From Streptosporangium canum (GTDB taxonomy: Bacteria; Actinomycetota; Actinomycetes; Streptosporangiales; Streptosporangiaceae), in the NCBI RefSeq assembly GCF_900113865.1, contig NZ_FOQY01000054.1, positions 10,063 to 43,308 on the forward strand: DNA of 33,246 nt, read 5' to 3'. The position numbers were made by a program, and so were the translations under genes. Positions 1 through 8,520 of this stretch are shown here, one piece after another. Position 1 is the stretch's first letter, and every line of letters starts with the position of its first letter. The notes under the pieces were generated by a model, which worked only from the letters and a program-made list of their open reading frames with translations, was not told the origin of the DNA and searched no databases.

Positions 1-128
1 GCCACCTTAATCCAGCCGTTGCCGATCAAGGCCGCAAAAGCCCCACGCCACGCGGACGACGATTTCCAGCGATCCCCCACTTTCCGCCGAGGGAGCGCCG
101 TGAACGGGCCCGCCACCGCCCGCCGGGA
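1..128. other. Left-edge non-coding stretch
   Basis: This stretch lies downstream of the minus-strand sigma factor gene. I see no ORF with a convincing start, no ribosome site and no strong terminator hairpin. An anti-sigma factor gene often follows an ECF sigma gene, but none begins here; one could lie beyond the window edge. Confidence 0.4.
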
Positions 129-686
129 TCAGAAGCCGTAGGCGTCGCCCAGCGCGCTCTGCACGTATTTGCGCGCCTGGTGGATGCGGGACTTGGCGGT
201 GCCGAGCGGGATGCCGAGCTGCTCGGCCACCTCGTTGTAGTCGAGCTGGCAGATGTCACGCAGCACCAGCGCCTGGGCCAGGTCCGGCTTGTCGGCTTCC
301 AGCGCCTCCATCGCGTCGAGCAGGTCCAGCCGGGATCCGGCGATCACGCTCACCCGGGCGACGTCCGGCTTCTGCAGCGGCAGCTCGTCCGAGCTCTGCT
401 CGGCGGAGCGCCGCTTCAGCGAGCGGTAGGTGGTCCGGGCGCAGTTGGCGGTCACGATGTGCAGCCACGTGGTGAACCGGGCCCGCCCCTCGAAGCGGCC
501 GATGTTGCGGGCCACCGCCAGCAGCGTGTCCTGGCAGGCCTCCTCGGCGTCCTGCCGGTAGGGCAGGATACGCCCGCAGTGCCGCAGCACGTCTGGCTCG
601 ATCCGCTTCAGCAGCTCACCCAGCGCGCGGTGGTCACCTTGGGCGGCCACCCGGGCCAGTTCCTCGGTCGTCTCGTCCAGCGCCAT
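129..686 (-). CDS. ECF-type RNA polymerase sigma factor
   Basis: An alternative sigma factor of about 185 residues that would direct RNA polymerase to a stress or envelope regulon. Region 2 is visible around the segment ARFTTWLHIVTANCARTTYR, preceded by the acidic-aromatic stretch EEACQDTLLAVARNIGRF. Region 4 is visible as LDYNEVAEQLGIPLGTAKSR followed by a basic recognition helix. This two-domain layout without region 1 or 3 defines the ECF (sigma-70 group 4) family. I chose the ATG at 686 because GGGGGC stands about 7 bases upstream; an upstream GTG at 710 is open but less well supported. On the minus strand TTAACC, 18 bases, then TAGGAT forms a possible promoter in the gap shared with otsA. 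No anti-sigma gene is next to it in the window, so its signal is unknown. Confidence 0.9.
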   Translation of the reverse strand: MALDETTEELARVAAQGDHRALGELLKRIEPDVLRHCGRILPYRQDAEEACQDTLLAVARNIGRFEGRARFTTWLHIVTANCARTTYRSLKRRSAEQSSDELPLQKPDVARVSVIAGSRLDLLDAMEALEADKPDLAQALVLRDICQLDYNEVAEQLGIPLGTAKSRIHQARKYVQSALGDAYGF

Positions 687-716
687 CACGAGCCCCCATC
701 GAGCGGTCACAGTCGC

Positions 717-744
717 TCGACATCCTACGGTCGAGGGTTATGTT
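717..744 (+). promoter_or_regulatory. Likely otsA promoter
   Basis: TCGACA at 717-722, a 16-base spacer and TATGTT at 739-744 give a good housekeeping-type promoter reading into otsA. The palindrome GGTTAACC at 746-753 lies at the expected transcription start and could be an operator; that part is inference. Confidence 0.5.
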
Positions 745-789
745 TGGTTAACCTTCGGGACAAGCATGTCCCTAGGCGAGGGGGGTCTA

Positions 790-2214
<1,425 letters not shown>

Positions 2215-2281
2215 GCTCTGGGATTGCTTGGTCTGCCATGAGATGGTTTCCATTGACATTTCCCCCCACCCGAGGGAACCC

Positions 2282-3439
2282 GTGACCACGATCACGCCCG
2301 TCCGGTTGATCCGTGATCGCGCGACCTGGCTCATCTACCTGCAGATCGGCACCTTCACCACCTACCTGTACAGCCTCAGCGCCGCCCTCCCGATGCTCCG
2401 CGTCGACCAGGGGGTGTCGCAGGCGGTCGCCGGGCTGCACGGCACCGCGATGGCGATCGGCGGCATCCTCACCGGGCTCGCCCTCCCCTGGCTGACCCGG
2501 AGGATCGGCCGCCGGGCGGTCACCTGGCTGGGACTGGCGGGCATGAACGCCGGCGTGCTGCTGGTGATGGCCGGCACCGCGCTGCCGGTCACCCTCCTCG
2601 GGTACGGCGTCGCCAGCGGGATGGCGTCGATCACCCTCTACGCGGGCATGGCCGCGCTCAACGACCACCACGGCCCGGCGGGAGCGGCGGCGATCAGCGA
2701 GGCCAACGCCGTCGGGGTGACCGTCGGCGTCGCCGCGCCGTTCGTCGTCAGCCTCGCCGCGCAGACCGCGCTCGGCTGGCGGGCGGCGCTGCTGATGACC
2801 CCGATCCTGACCGCGCTGCTCGCGCTGACCATGGGCCGGGTCTGGATGCCCGGACGTGAGGACGCCGGGGCCGTCACCGGCCCGGAGACCGGGGCCCGGT
2901 TCGGCTGGCGGTTCTACACCGCGGGAGCCGTGCTGTTCTGCTGCGTGGCGCTGGAGTTCTGCTTCAACCTGTGGGCGGCGAAGCTCCTCGCCGACCAGAC
3001 CGGGCTGTCGGGCGCGGTGGCGGCGCTGGGGCTGACCGCGTTCACGCTCGGCCTCGCGGCCGGGCGCTTCGCCGGAGCACGGCTGGCCCTGTGGATACGG
3101 CCCCCCGTCCTGCTCGTCGGCGCCCTGGCGCTCACCGCCACCGGATGGGCGCTCTTCTGGCTGAGCCGTGACCCCGCGCTCTCCTACGCGGCTCTGGCCC
3201 TGTCGGGGATCGGGGTCTCGCTGCACTTCCCGCTGGCCCTGTCGCGCGTGCTGGACGCCTCCGGCGGGCGGCCGGACCAGGCCACGGCCACGGCCTCGAT
3301 CTTCGCCGGCGTCGCGATAGCTCTGGGACCGCTCCTGCTGGGCGCGCTGGCCGACGGGTTCGGCACCCAGCGGGCGTTCCTGATGATCCCCGTCCTGATC
3401 GGGCTGGCCGTCACCGGGATCCTGGTCAGCTCCAGGTAG
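2282..3439 (+). CDS. MFS transporter
   Basis: A membrane transporter of about 385 residues in the major facilitator superfamily. Hydrophobic segments run through the whole protein, consistent with 12 helices, and the loop after helix 2 carries TRRIGRR, the usual basic motif A of the family. Two halves are separated by a hydrophilic loop around GREDAGAVTGPETGARFGW. The overall look resembles the CynX/NimT branch, but the substrate cannot be read from sequence. I chose GTG at 2282 because GAGGGAA stands about 6 bases upstream; the open frame continues up to a TTG at 2228 without a ribosome site. It follows otsA by 67 bases and may be cotranscribed. Its last 14 bases overlap the convergent secreted-protein gene. 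Confidence 0.85.
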   Translation: MTTITPVRLIRDRATWLIYLQIGTFTTYLYSLSAALPMLRVDQGVSQAVAGLHGTAMAIGGILTGLALPWLTRRIGRRAVTWLGLAGMNAGVLLVMAGTALPVTLLGYGVASGMASITLYAGMAALNDHHGPAGAAAISEANAVGVTVGVAAPFVVSLAAQTALGWRAALLMTPILTALLALTMGRVWMPGREDAGAVTGPETGARFGWRFYTAGAVLFCCVALEFCFNLWAAKLLADQTGLSGAVAALGLTAFTLGLAAGRFAGARLALWIRPPVLLVGALALTATGWALFWLSRDPALSYAALALSGIGVSLHFPLALSRVLDASGGRPDQATATASIFAGVAIALGPLLLGALADGFGTQRAFLMIPVLIGLAVTGILVSSR

Positions 3440-4010
3440 CGCGCTTCAGCGTGCCCGCCAGGCCGGGGGTGTTCCAGACGTCCACCACGAGGATCCTGGA
3501 CTTGGGCAGGAACCACTCGCGCTGGTCGAAGGTCGCGGTCTGCTCACCGTTGCCGTCCTTCACGCACCGGCCGAACCAGGACCGGTAGTGGGCCTTGTGC
3601 CCCGGGCCGACCTGGCGCAGCCCGGCCACGGTGGCCTTGCCGAGGACCTGGCCGTGCTTGCCGTTGAACGGGCAGCGCTGCACGTCGCTGGCGGGGTAGA
3701 AGGGCCGCTCGGGCGTGTAGGCCGAGAAACCCTCGTGCCCGTACTTGATCACTTTCGGGCCGAACAGCCAGAAGGCGTCCCACTTCGGGGTGAAGTAGCC
3801 GGCGGAGGGCTTGCCGCACGCCCCGGTTATCACCTTGACCCGGTCGCCGTCGCGATACACCTCCCAGCTGGAGGGGATCGTCAGGTTCATCCCGCGGAAG
3901 GACAGGGTCTGCGTGGCCGAGGCGGAGGCGGTCGAGGCGGAGGCGGTCATCGGGGTGACGAGCATGGCGGCGCCGGCCAGCGCGGCGAGGGCGTAAGCGG
4001 TCTTTCTCAT
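3426..4010 (-). CDS. Secreted protein of unknown function
   Basis: A 194-residue protein with a clear Sec signal peptide: MRK, a hydrophobic core to about residue 20, then small residues ending near TASASTASA. The mature part has three cysteines (C65, C113, C149), several Trp and Tyr residues and no family that I recognise. It is probably exported to the cell wall or medium. The start has no Shine-Dalgarno match. Instead TAGCTT (minus strand, 4022-4017) lies 6 bases before the ATG, so the message may be leaderless. Its 3' end overlaps the convergent MFS gene by 14 bases. Its place between otsA and otsB may be chance. Expression and export are inferred, not shown. Confidence 0.75.
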   Translation of the reverse strand: MRKTAYALAALAGAAMLVTPMTASASTASASATQTLSFRGMNLTIPSSWEVYRDGDRVKVITGACGKPSAGYFTPKWDAFWLFGPKVIKYGHEGFSAYTPERPFYPASDVQRCPFNGKHGQVLGKATVAGLRQVGPGHKAHYRSWFGRCVKDGNGEQTATFDQREWFLPKSRILVVDVWNTPGLAGTLKRATWS

Positions 4011-4044
4011 GCGAGGAAGCTACTTGTCCCGACTTGCCAACGAC

Positions 4045-4818
4045 TTAACGCCCAATGGCATCGGCGATCGAGCCGAGCAGCTCCATCACCCCGGAGGGCC
4101 CGTCCACGACGATGTCGGCCTCCACCGCGATCTCGGTCGACCCGCTGAACACCGTCACGCCGGGCAGCCCGGACTCCCGCACGGCCGCGAAGGCCGGCAG
4201 ATCGCCCAGGTCGTCCCCGGCGAAGAGCACCGACCGGGCCGACCGCTCCTTCAGGAAGGTGCTCAGCGCCACTCCCTTGTCCACTCCCGGCGGACGCAGC
4301 TCCAGCACGAACTTGCCCGGCTCGACCGTCAGCCCGGCCTCGGCCGCCAGCTTGGCGACGGGCTCGCGCAGCGCCTCCAGCACGGCCTGCGGGTCGGCGG
4401 TCTGCCGCGTGTGCACGGCCACCGACCGTTCCTTGTCCTCGAACCGGGTCCCGTCGAACCTCGCGATCAGCGGGGGCAGTCCGGCGCGGACCCGGGCCAG
4501 GCCGGGGTGGACGGGTGGCGCGGTGAGCCTGCCCGCCTCCCAGCGTTCGAGGCCGTAGTGGCCGAGCACGACCAGCCCCGGCACCCGGGCCAGGGAGCCG
4601 TACTCGACGGCGGTGGCGGCCGGGCGGCCGGTGACGACCACCACGGCGCCGACCAGCTCGCCGAGCCTGGCCAGCACCGCGGGACCGTCCGGGTGGATCC
4701 TGGCCGAGTCGGGGTCGGGCACGATCGGGGAGAGCGTGCCGTCGAAGTCGAGTCCGATCACGGCCCCGGTGGGGTCGTCCAGGATCGCCCGCATTCCGTC
4801 GGAAGTGTTCACGGTCAT
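4045..4818 (-). CDS. otsB: Trehalose-6-phosphate phosphatase (HAD family)
   Basis: This enzyme removes phosphate from trehalose-6-phosphate to give trehalose, completing the OtsAB pathway. HAD motif I is GLDFDGTL with D24 as expected nucleophile and D26 as acid/base; motif II is VVVTGR; motif III is the Lys in RPPGVDKGVAL; motif IV is GDDLGD. The family-specific substrate-side stretch EDKERSVAVHTRQ is also present. At about 257 residues it has the normal length. I chose ATG at 4818 because AGAGG lies about 10 bases upstream and the frame further upstream is unlike any phosphatase. It is 104 bases after the DUF3263 gene on the same strand and probably shares its transcript. Confidence 0.92.
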   Translation of the reverse strand: MTVNTSDGMRAILDDPTGAVIGLDFDGTLSPIVPDPDSARIHPDGPAVLARLGELVGAVVVVTGRPAATAVEYGSLARVPGLVVLGHYGLERWEAGRLTAPPVHPGLARVRAGLPPLIARFDGTRFEDKERSVAVHTRQTADPQAVLEALREPVAKLAAEAGLTVEPGKFVLELRPPGVDKGVALSTFLKERSARSVLFAGDDLGDLPAFAAVRESGLPGVTVFSGSTEIAVEADIVVDGPSGVMELLGSIADAIGR

Positions 4819-4922
4819 GCTCGCCCGACCTCTCGTCGGCTCCGCCACCCTGTCCGGCTCATGGTTGTTCGCCCCCCCAGAGGATCGGCCCGGCTGCCTG
4901 TCTGACTGGCCGTACCCAGAGA

Positions 4923-5225
4923 TCAGGGGCGCAAGCCCATGCGCCGGGCGGCGCGGTCGCGCCGGCGCGTCTCGCGGAGCCGGCGCAGGCGCTTGACCAG
5001 CATCGGGTCGTGGGCGAGCGCCTCGGGCCGGTCGATGAGCTCGCCGAGGAGCTGGTAGTAGCGGGTGGCCGAGATGTCGAAGGCCTCGCGGATGGCCTGT
5101 TCCTTGGCGCCGGCATGGCGCCACCACTGGCGCTCGAAGACCAGAAGTCCCCGCTCCCTGTCCGTGAGGGCCCGCGGGGCCGGTTCCCGGGCGGCGCCGT
5201 CACCGGGGGTCGGCGCGGTGTCCAT
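4923..5225 (-). CDS. DUF3263 family protein (putative DNA-binding)
   Basis: A 100-residue protein matching the actinobacterial DUF3263 family: LTDRERGLLVFERQWW, then AGAKEQAIREAFDISATRYY, then HDPMLVKRLRRLRETRRR. The central part reads like a helix-turn-helix and the C-terminus is very basic, so DNA binding is likely, but function has not been established for the family as far as I know. The ATG at 5225 has GAGGAGG about 6 bases upstream, a strong ribosome site. It lies directly upstream of otsB on the same strand, which suggests one transcript and possibly a regulatory role for trehalose genes; that last point is inference. Confidence 0.85.
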   Translation of the reverse strand: MDTAPTPGDGAAREPAPRALTDRERGLLVFERQWWRHAGAKEQAIREAFDISATRYYQLLGELIDRPEALAHDPMLVKRLRRLRETRRRDRAARRMGLRP

Positions 5226-5367
5226 TGCTGTCCTCCTCGGTCGGGCACGCGATGATCACACCGCGCACACGCGGCCCGCTGCCAGGATAGTCGGGAATTT
5301 CGGGCTGGTTACGACGCATGCATTTCCGGCTGTTCACGACGGATGCGGGGACGTACAGTCACCAGAT

Positions 5368-6180
5368 GTGACCTCAGTCATCACCCTTCTCACCGACTAC
5401 GGCCTGGAGGACGGCTACGTCGCCGCCTGCCACGGCGTGATCGTCGGAATCTCGCCGGAGTCGCGGATCATCGACGTGTCCCACCTGGTCCCGTCCGGGG
5501 ACGTACGGCGCGCGGCGGCGATCCTGGCGCAGACGATCGCCTATCTGCCCGCCGGCGTGCACATCGCCGTGGTGGACCCCGGGGGCGGCTCGCGCCGGGC
5601 CGTGGCGGTCGAGGCGGGCGACCACGTGTTCCTCGGCCCCGACAACGGCGTGCTGTCCTGGGCGGTCCACGCCAGCGGCGGCGCGAAGGCGGCCTACGAG
5701 CTGGTCAACGAGGACTTCTTCAGGAGACCGGTCTCGCCGACCTTCCACGGGCGCGACGTCTTCGCGCCCGTGGCGGCGCATCTGGCGGTCGGGCGGAGCC
5801 TGGCCGAGGTGGGGCCGGAGATCCCGCTGGAGCGGCTGGTCTCGCTGCCGGCGCCGACCTCGCTGGTGCGCGAGGGCGTGGTGGAGGGCGAGGTGCTGTC
5901 GGTGGACCGCCACGGAAACACCCAGCTCTCGGTCGGTGCGGGCGACCTGTTCACGCTGGGGGTGCGGCCGGGCAGCACGCTGGTGGTCTGGCTGGGCAGG
6001 AGGCAGATCGCGGTGCCGTTCCGGGAGACGTTCGCCGCGGTGCCCCCCGGGGAGCTGGTCGCCTTCGCCGACTCGGCGGGGCTGGTCGCGCTGGCGGTCA
6101 ACTCCGGCGACGCCTCCCAGCGGCTGGGCCTTCCGCCGGGCGCCCACGTGCGGCTGTCCCCCGCCCCCTCGTCCGGGTGA
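5368..6180 (+). CDS. S-adenosyl-L-methionine hydroxide adenosyltransferase (DUF62)
   Basis: A 270-residue protein of the SAM hydrolase/halogenase superfamily, which splits S-adenosylmethionine into adenosine and methionine using water-derived hydroxide. The N-terminal LLTDYGLEDGYV, the stretch VVDPGGGSRR and GPDNGVLS are signature segments. The known Asp-Arg-His set of the hydrolase branch fits D70, R77 (in DPGGGSRR) and H127 (in FHGRDVF), so I favour hydrolase over halogenase. Start choice: GTG at 5368 begins exactly at the conserved N-terminal strand. No Shine-Dalgarno is present, but TACAGT at 5354-5359 lies 8 bases before it, with GTTCAC about 16 bases further up, so a leaderless message is likely. 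The physiological reason for SAM hydrolysis is not known in this context. Confidence 0.88.
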   Translation: MTSVITLLTDYGLEDGYVAACHGVIVGISPESRIIDVSHLVPSGDVRRAAAILAQTIAYLPAGVHIAVVDPGGGSRRAVAVEAGDHVFLGPDNGVLSWAVHASGGAKAAYELVNEDFFRRPVSPTFHGRDVFAPVAAHLAVGRSLAEVGPEIPLERLVSLPAPTSLVREGVVEGEVLSVDRHGNTQLSVGAGDLFTLGVRPGSTLVVWLGRRQIAVPFRETFAAVPPGELVAFADSAGLVALAVNSGDASQRLGLPPGAHVRLSPAPSSG

Positions 6181-6247
6181 GGCGGCCACGGCCCCTCGGC
6201 GCGGCCGCCCGAGACGCCGCCCGCTCCCTCGTCCGGGTGAGGCGGCC
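6161..6247 (+). repeat. 60-bp tandem duplication across the SAM-hydrolase stop codon
   Basis: The 27 bases at 6161-6187, which include the last codons and TGA stop of the SAM hydrolase gene, recur at 6221-6247 with one mismatch, exactly 60 bases further on. The second copy is non-coding but keeps the in-frame TGA. It looks like a local tandem duplication whose middle has diverged. Confidence 0.8.
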
Positions 6248-6275
6248 GCCCGATCCCCCAGGGGATGTTACCTAG

Positions 6276-6285
6276 CAAGCGCTTG
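6276..6285. promoter_or_regulatory. CAAGCGCTTG palindromic operator before the DUF35-thiolase pair
   Basis: A perfect 10-base palindrome sits just upstream of a probable -10 element (CATATT, 6289-6294), which is itself 6 bases before the ATG at 6301. A palindrome at this place would let a dimeric repressor block the promoter. TetR-type regulators of acyl-CoA genes in actinobacteria often use sites of this look; no such regulator gene is adjacent. Confidence 0.5.
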
Positions 6286-6300
6286 TGTCATATTTGCCCT

Positions 6301-6705
6301 ATGACCGCACCCGTGATCGACGGCTGGTTCACCGTGGACGACGGCACCGCGCATCTGCTCGGCACCCGCTGCTCCGACTGCCGGACCGTCTACTTCCCGC
6401 CCCAGACGGGCTTGTGCCGCAACCCCCACTGCGACGGCGAGGACCTGACGGGGACCCGGCTCTCGCGGCGGGGCACCGTCTGGTCCTACACCAACGCCTG
6501 CTACCCGCCTCCCGCGCCGTTCGTGACGGCCGAGCCGTACGTCCCGGTGACGCTCGCGGCGGTGGAGCTCGCCGAGGAGGGGATCGTCGTGCTCGGCCAG
6601 GTCAAGGACCTGACCGTGGAGGACCTGCACGTGGGCATGGAGCTGGAGCTGACCTGGGGACCGCTCGCCGACGGCCCGCCGGTGTGGATGTGGGGCAGGC
6701 CGTGA
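6301..6705 (+). CDS. DUF35 OB-fold / zinc-ribbon protein (thiolase partner)
   Basis: A 134-residue protein with an N-terminal rubredoxin-like zinc ribbon (C24, C27, C39, C44) followed by an OB-fold (GTVWSYT through LTWG), the standard DUF35 layout. Proteins of this kind bind SCP-x-type thiolases and help hold the acyl-CoA; the steroid side-chain aldolase ChsH2-Ltp2 is the best-known pair. The partner gene follows with a 4-base GTGA overlap, which supports a fixed complex. The ATG at 6301 is chosen because the homologous segment begins there. There is no Shine-Dalgarno, and a -10-like CATATT lies 6 bases upstream, so it is probably leaderless. No steroid or other catabolic genes are nearby, so the substrate is open. 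Confidence 0.87.
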   Translation: MTAPVIDGWFTVDDGTAHLLGTRCSDCRTVYFPPQTGLCRNPHCDGEDLTGTRLSRRGTVWSYTNACYPPPAPFVTAEPYVPVTLAAVELAEEGIVVLGQVKDLTVEDLHVGMELELTWGPLADGPPVWMWGRP

Positions 6706-7886
6706 GCGCCGTCATCCTGGGCGCGGGGATGCACCCCTGGGGGAAGTGGGGACGGCCCTTCACCGAGTACGGCGTGGCCGCCGCCCGGGCCGCGCTGCGC
6801 GACGCGGGCCTGGCCTGGAGCGACGTCCAGTTCGTGGTGGGCGCCGACACGATCAGGAACGGCTACCCGGGATTCGTCGCCGGCGCGACGTTCGCCCAGG
6901 CCATGGGGTGGAACGGCGCGCGGATCGCGTCCTGCTACGCGGCGTGCGCCTCGGGCGCGCAGGCCATCGACATCGCCCGCACCCGGATCCTCGCCGGGCT
7001 CTGCGACGTGGCGCTGGTCGTCGGGGCCGACTCCACCCCCAAGGGGTTCTTCAAGCCGGTGGGCGGCGACCGCCCGGACGACCCCGACTGGCTCCGGTTC
7101 CGGCTGCTCGGCGCCACCAACCCGGCGTACTTCGCGCTCTACGCGCGCAGGCGGATGGCCCTGTACGGCAGCACCGCCGAGGACTTCGCCGCCGTCAAGG
7201 TCAAGAACGCCCTCGCCGGCTCCCTGAACGGCAACGCCCGCTACCGCCGGACCACCACCGCCGAACAGGTGCTCGCCTCCCCCATGGTGGCCGACCCGCT
7301 GCGGCTGATGGACATCTGCGCCACCTCCGACGGCGGCGCCGCGCTGGTGCTGGCCTCCGACGACTTCGCCCGCCGCCACGGCGCGAGCGGTCCGGTACGG
7401 CTCGCGGCCGTCTCCACTGTGACGCCCACCTTCCCCGGCACCGTGCTCGAACTGCCGAACTTCGCCACCGACTCCACCGCGGCGGTGCCGCCCCCCGAAC
7501 GGACCTTCCGCGCCTCTATCGCCCACGCCGCCTACGAGGAGGCGGGCCTGGGCCCCGGTGACCTGTCGTTCGCCGAGGTCTACGACCTGTCCACCGCGCT
7601 GGAACTCGACTGGGTCGAGGATGTCGGCCTGTGCCCGCCGGGCGAGGCGGAGAAGCTGCTGCGCGCCGGGGACACCGCGCTCGGCGGCCGGATCCCGGTG
7701 AACCCCTCCGGCGGGCTCGCCTCCTTCGGCGAGGCCGTCCCCGCCCAGGCCATCGCCCAGGTCTGCGAGCTGACCTGGCAGTTACGGGGCAGGGCGGGGG
7801 CGCGCCAGGTGGAAGGGGCGCGGGCCGGACTGGCCGCGAACCAAGGTTTGTTCGGCCACGGCTCCGCGATCATTACTACAACCTGA
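6702..7886 (+). CDS. SCP-x/lipid-transfer-type thiolase
   Basis: A 394-residue thiolase-fold protein of the SCP-x/Ltp branch. The segment ASCYAACASGAQAID carries the position of the thiolase nucleophile (C82 in ACASG). Later segments CATSDGGAALVLAS, FAEVYDLSTALELDWVEDVG, NPSGGLASFGEAVPAQ and ANQGLFGHGSA match the family. Members either cleave 3-ketoacyl-CoA or, in Ltp2-like pairs with DUF35 proteins, act as retro-aldolases on side-chain acyl-CoA; sequence alone does not settle this. The GTG start overlaps the DUF35 stop (GTGA), with GGGG and AGG just upstream. The two-gene operon appears to end before the promoter of the next secreted-protein gene. Confidence 0.87.
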   Translation: MSAVILGAGMHPWGKWGRPFTEYGVAAARAALRDAGLAWSDVQFVVGADTIRNGYPGFVAGATFAQAMGWNGARIASCYAACASGAQAIDIARTRILAGLCDVALVVGADSTPKGFFKPVGGDRPDDPDWLRFRLLGATNPAYFALYARRRMALYGSTAEDFAAVKVKNALAGSLNGNARYRRTTTAEQVLASPMVADPLRLMDICATSDGGAALVLASDDFARRHGASGPVRLAAVSTVTPTFPGTVLELPNFATDSTAAVPPPERTFRASIAHAAYEEAGLGPGDLSFAEVYDLSTALELDWVEDVGLCPPGEAEKLLRAGDTALGGRIPVNPSGGLASFGEAVPAQAIAQVCELTWQLRGRAGARQVEGARAGLAANQGLFGHGSAIITTT

Positions 7887-8014
7887 CCATCTCGGCACCG
7901 TTACAAAGCATGTCGATGGATAGTGTCGCTCCCGTTACGTTGAGTAGCCGCGAGCAGCCAGAACGTTCCAAGTCCGGACACTGCCGCGGCTTCCTTACGG
8001 GGGGGAACAAACAC

Positions 8015-8422
8015 ATGATTCGTCGTCTTCTCATCACTTCCGCGTGCGTCGGCATCGCCATCCTCGCGCCTGCCGCCGCCGCGTCCGCCTCCACCTCCTC
8101 GGCCAAGGCCGCGGACTGCTGCGGTGTCGGCGTCGTCTCGGCCCCGGTCCTGGTCCCGACGGGCGCCGTCTACAGCAGCGGCTGCACGACCGCCGTCGTG
8201 GCGGCCTCTCCCTGCGCCGGCGCGTACGCGTACGGCGGCGGCGTCTACGGCGGCGGCGTCTACGGCGGCGGCGTCTACGGCGGCGGCGTCTATGGCGGCG
8301 GCATCCGTCCGGGCGTCTACGGCGGCAGCGGCAACGTGGTCAGCAACGGCAGCGGGGTCGGCCACGGCGTCGGCATCGGCGGCCTCGTCGGCATCGGCGG
8401 CATCGGCGTCGACATCCTCTAG
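8015..8422 (+). CDS. Small secreted YGGGV-repeat protein
   Basis: A 135-residue protein with a Sec signal peptide (MIRRLL, hydrophobic core, probable cut after ASASA near residue 25). The mature part has a Cys-Cys pair (C35, C36) plus C57 and C67, then five tandem YGGG(V/I) pentapeptides at residues 73-97, then a Gly/Val/Ile-rich tail. It is low in charge and resembles a structural or surface protein; I recognise no family. The ATG at 8015 has GGGGGGAA about 8 bases upstream. The open frame extends far upstream (to 7631), but that part overlaps the thiolase gene in another frame and is not real. A strong terminator follows the stop directly, so it is transcribed alone. Confidence 0.75.
   Translation: MIRRLLITSACVGIAILAPAAAASASTSSAKAADCCGVGVVSAPVLVPTGAVYSSGCTTAVVAASPCAGAYAYGGGVYGGGVYGGGVYGGGVYGGGIRPGVYGGSGNVVSNGSGVGHGVGIGGLVGIGGIGVDIL
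8231..8305 (+). repeat. Five 15-bp tandem repeats inside the YGGGV protein gene
   Basis: Four identical copies of TACGGCGGCGGCGTC at 8231-8290 are followed by a fifth copy with two changes (8291-8305). The period is a multiple of three, so copy-number change would lengthen or shorten the pentapeptide repeat without a frameshift. Confidence 0.95.
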
Positions 8423-8425
8423 TAA

Positions 8426-8479
8426 GCCGGGAGGGCGACGCTTCCACATCTCGTGTGGAGGCGTCGCCCTCCGGCTTTT
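8426..8479 (+). terminator. Strong rho-independent terminator
   Basis: The arms 8426-8448 and 8454-8475 pair over about 22 bases with one bulged G and one G-U pair, around a 5-base loop, and are followed by TTTTCTC. It ends the YGGGV gene. It may also stop transcription arriving from the convergent dpp operon, although the T run on that side is poor. Confidence 0.9.
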
Positions 8480-8520
8480 CTCGCATGTGGAGGGGTCACC
8501 CTCCCGCGCCCGGCCCTCTT

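Noticed and set aside
7631..8014. Upstream extension of the YGGGV secreted protein
   Set aside because: It overlaps the thiolase in another frame and would bury the signal peptide; the ATG at 8015 has a strong ribosome site.
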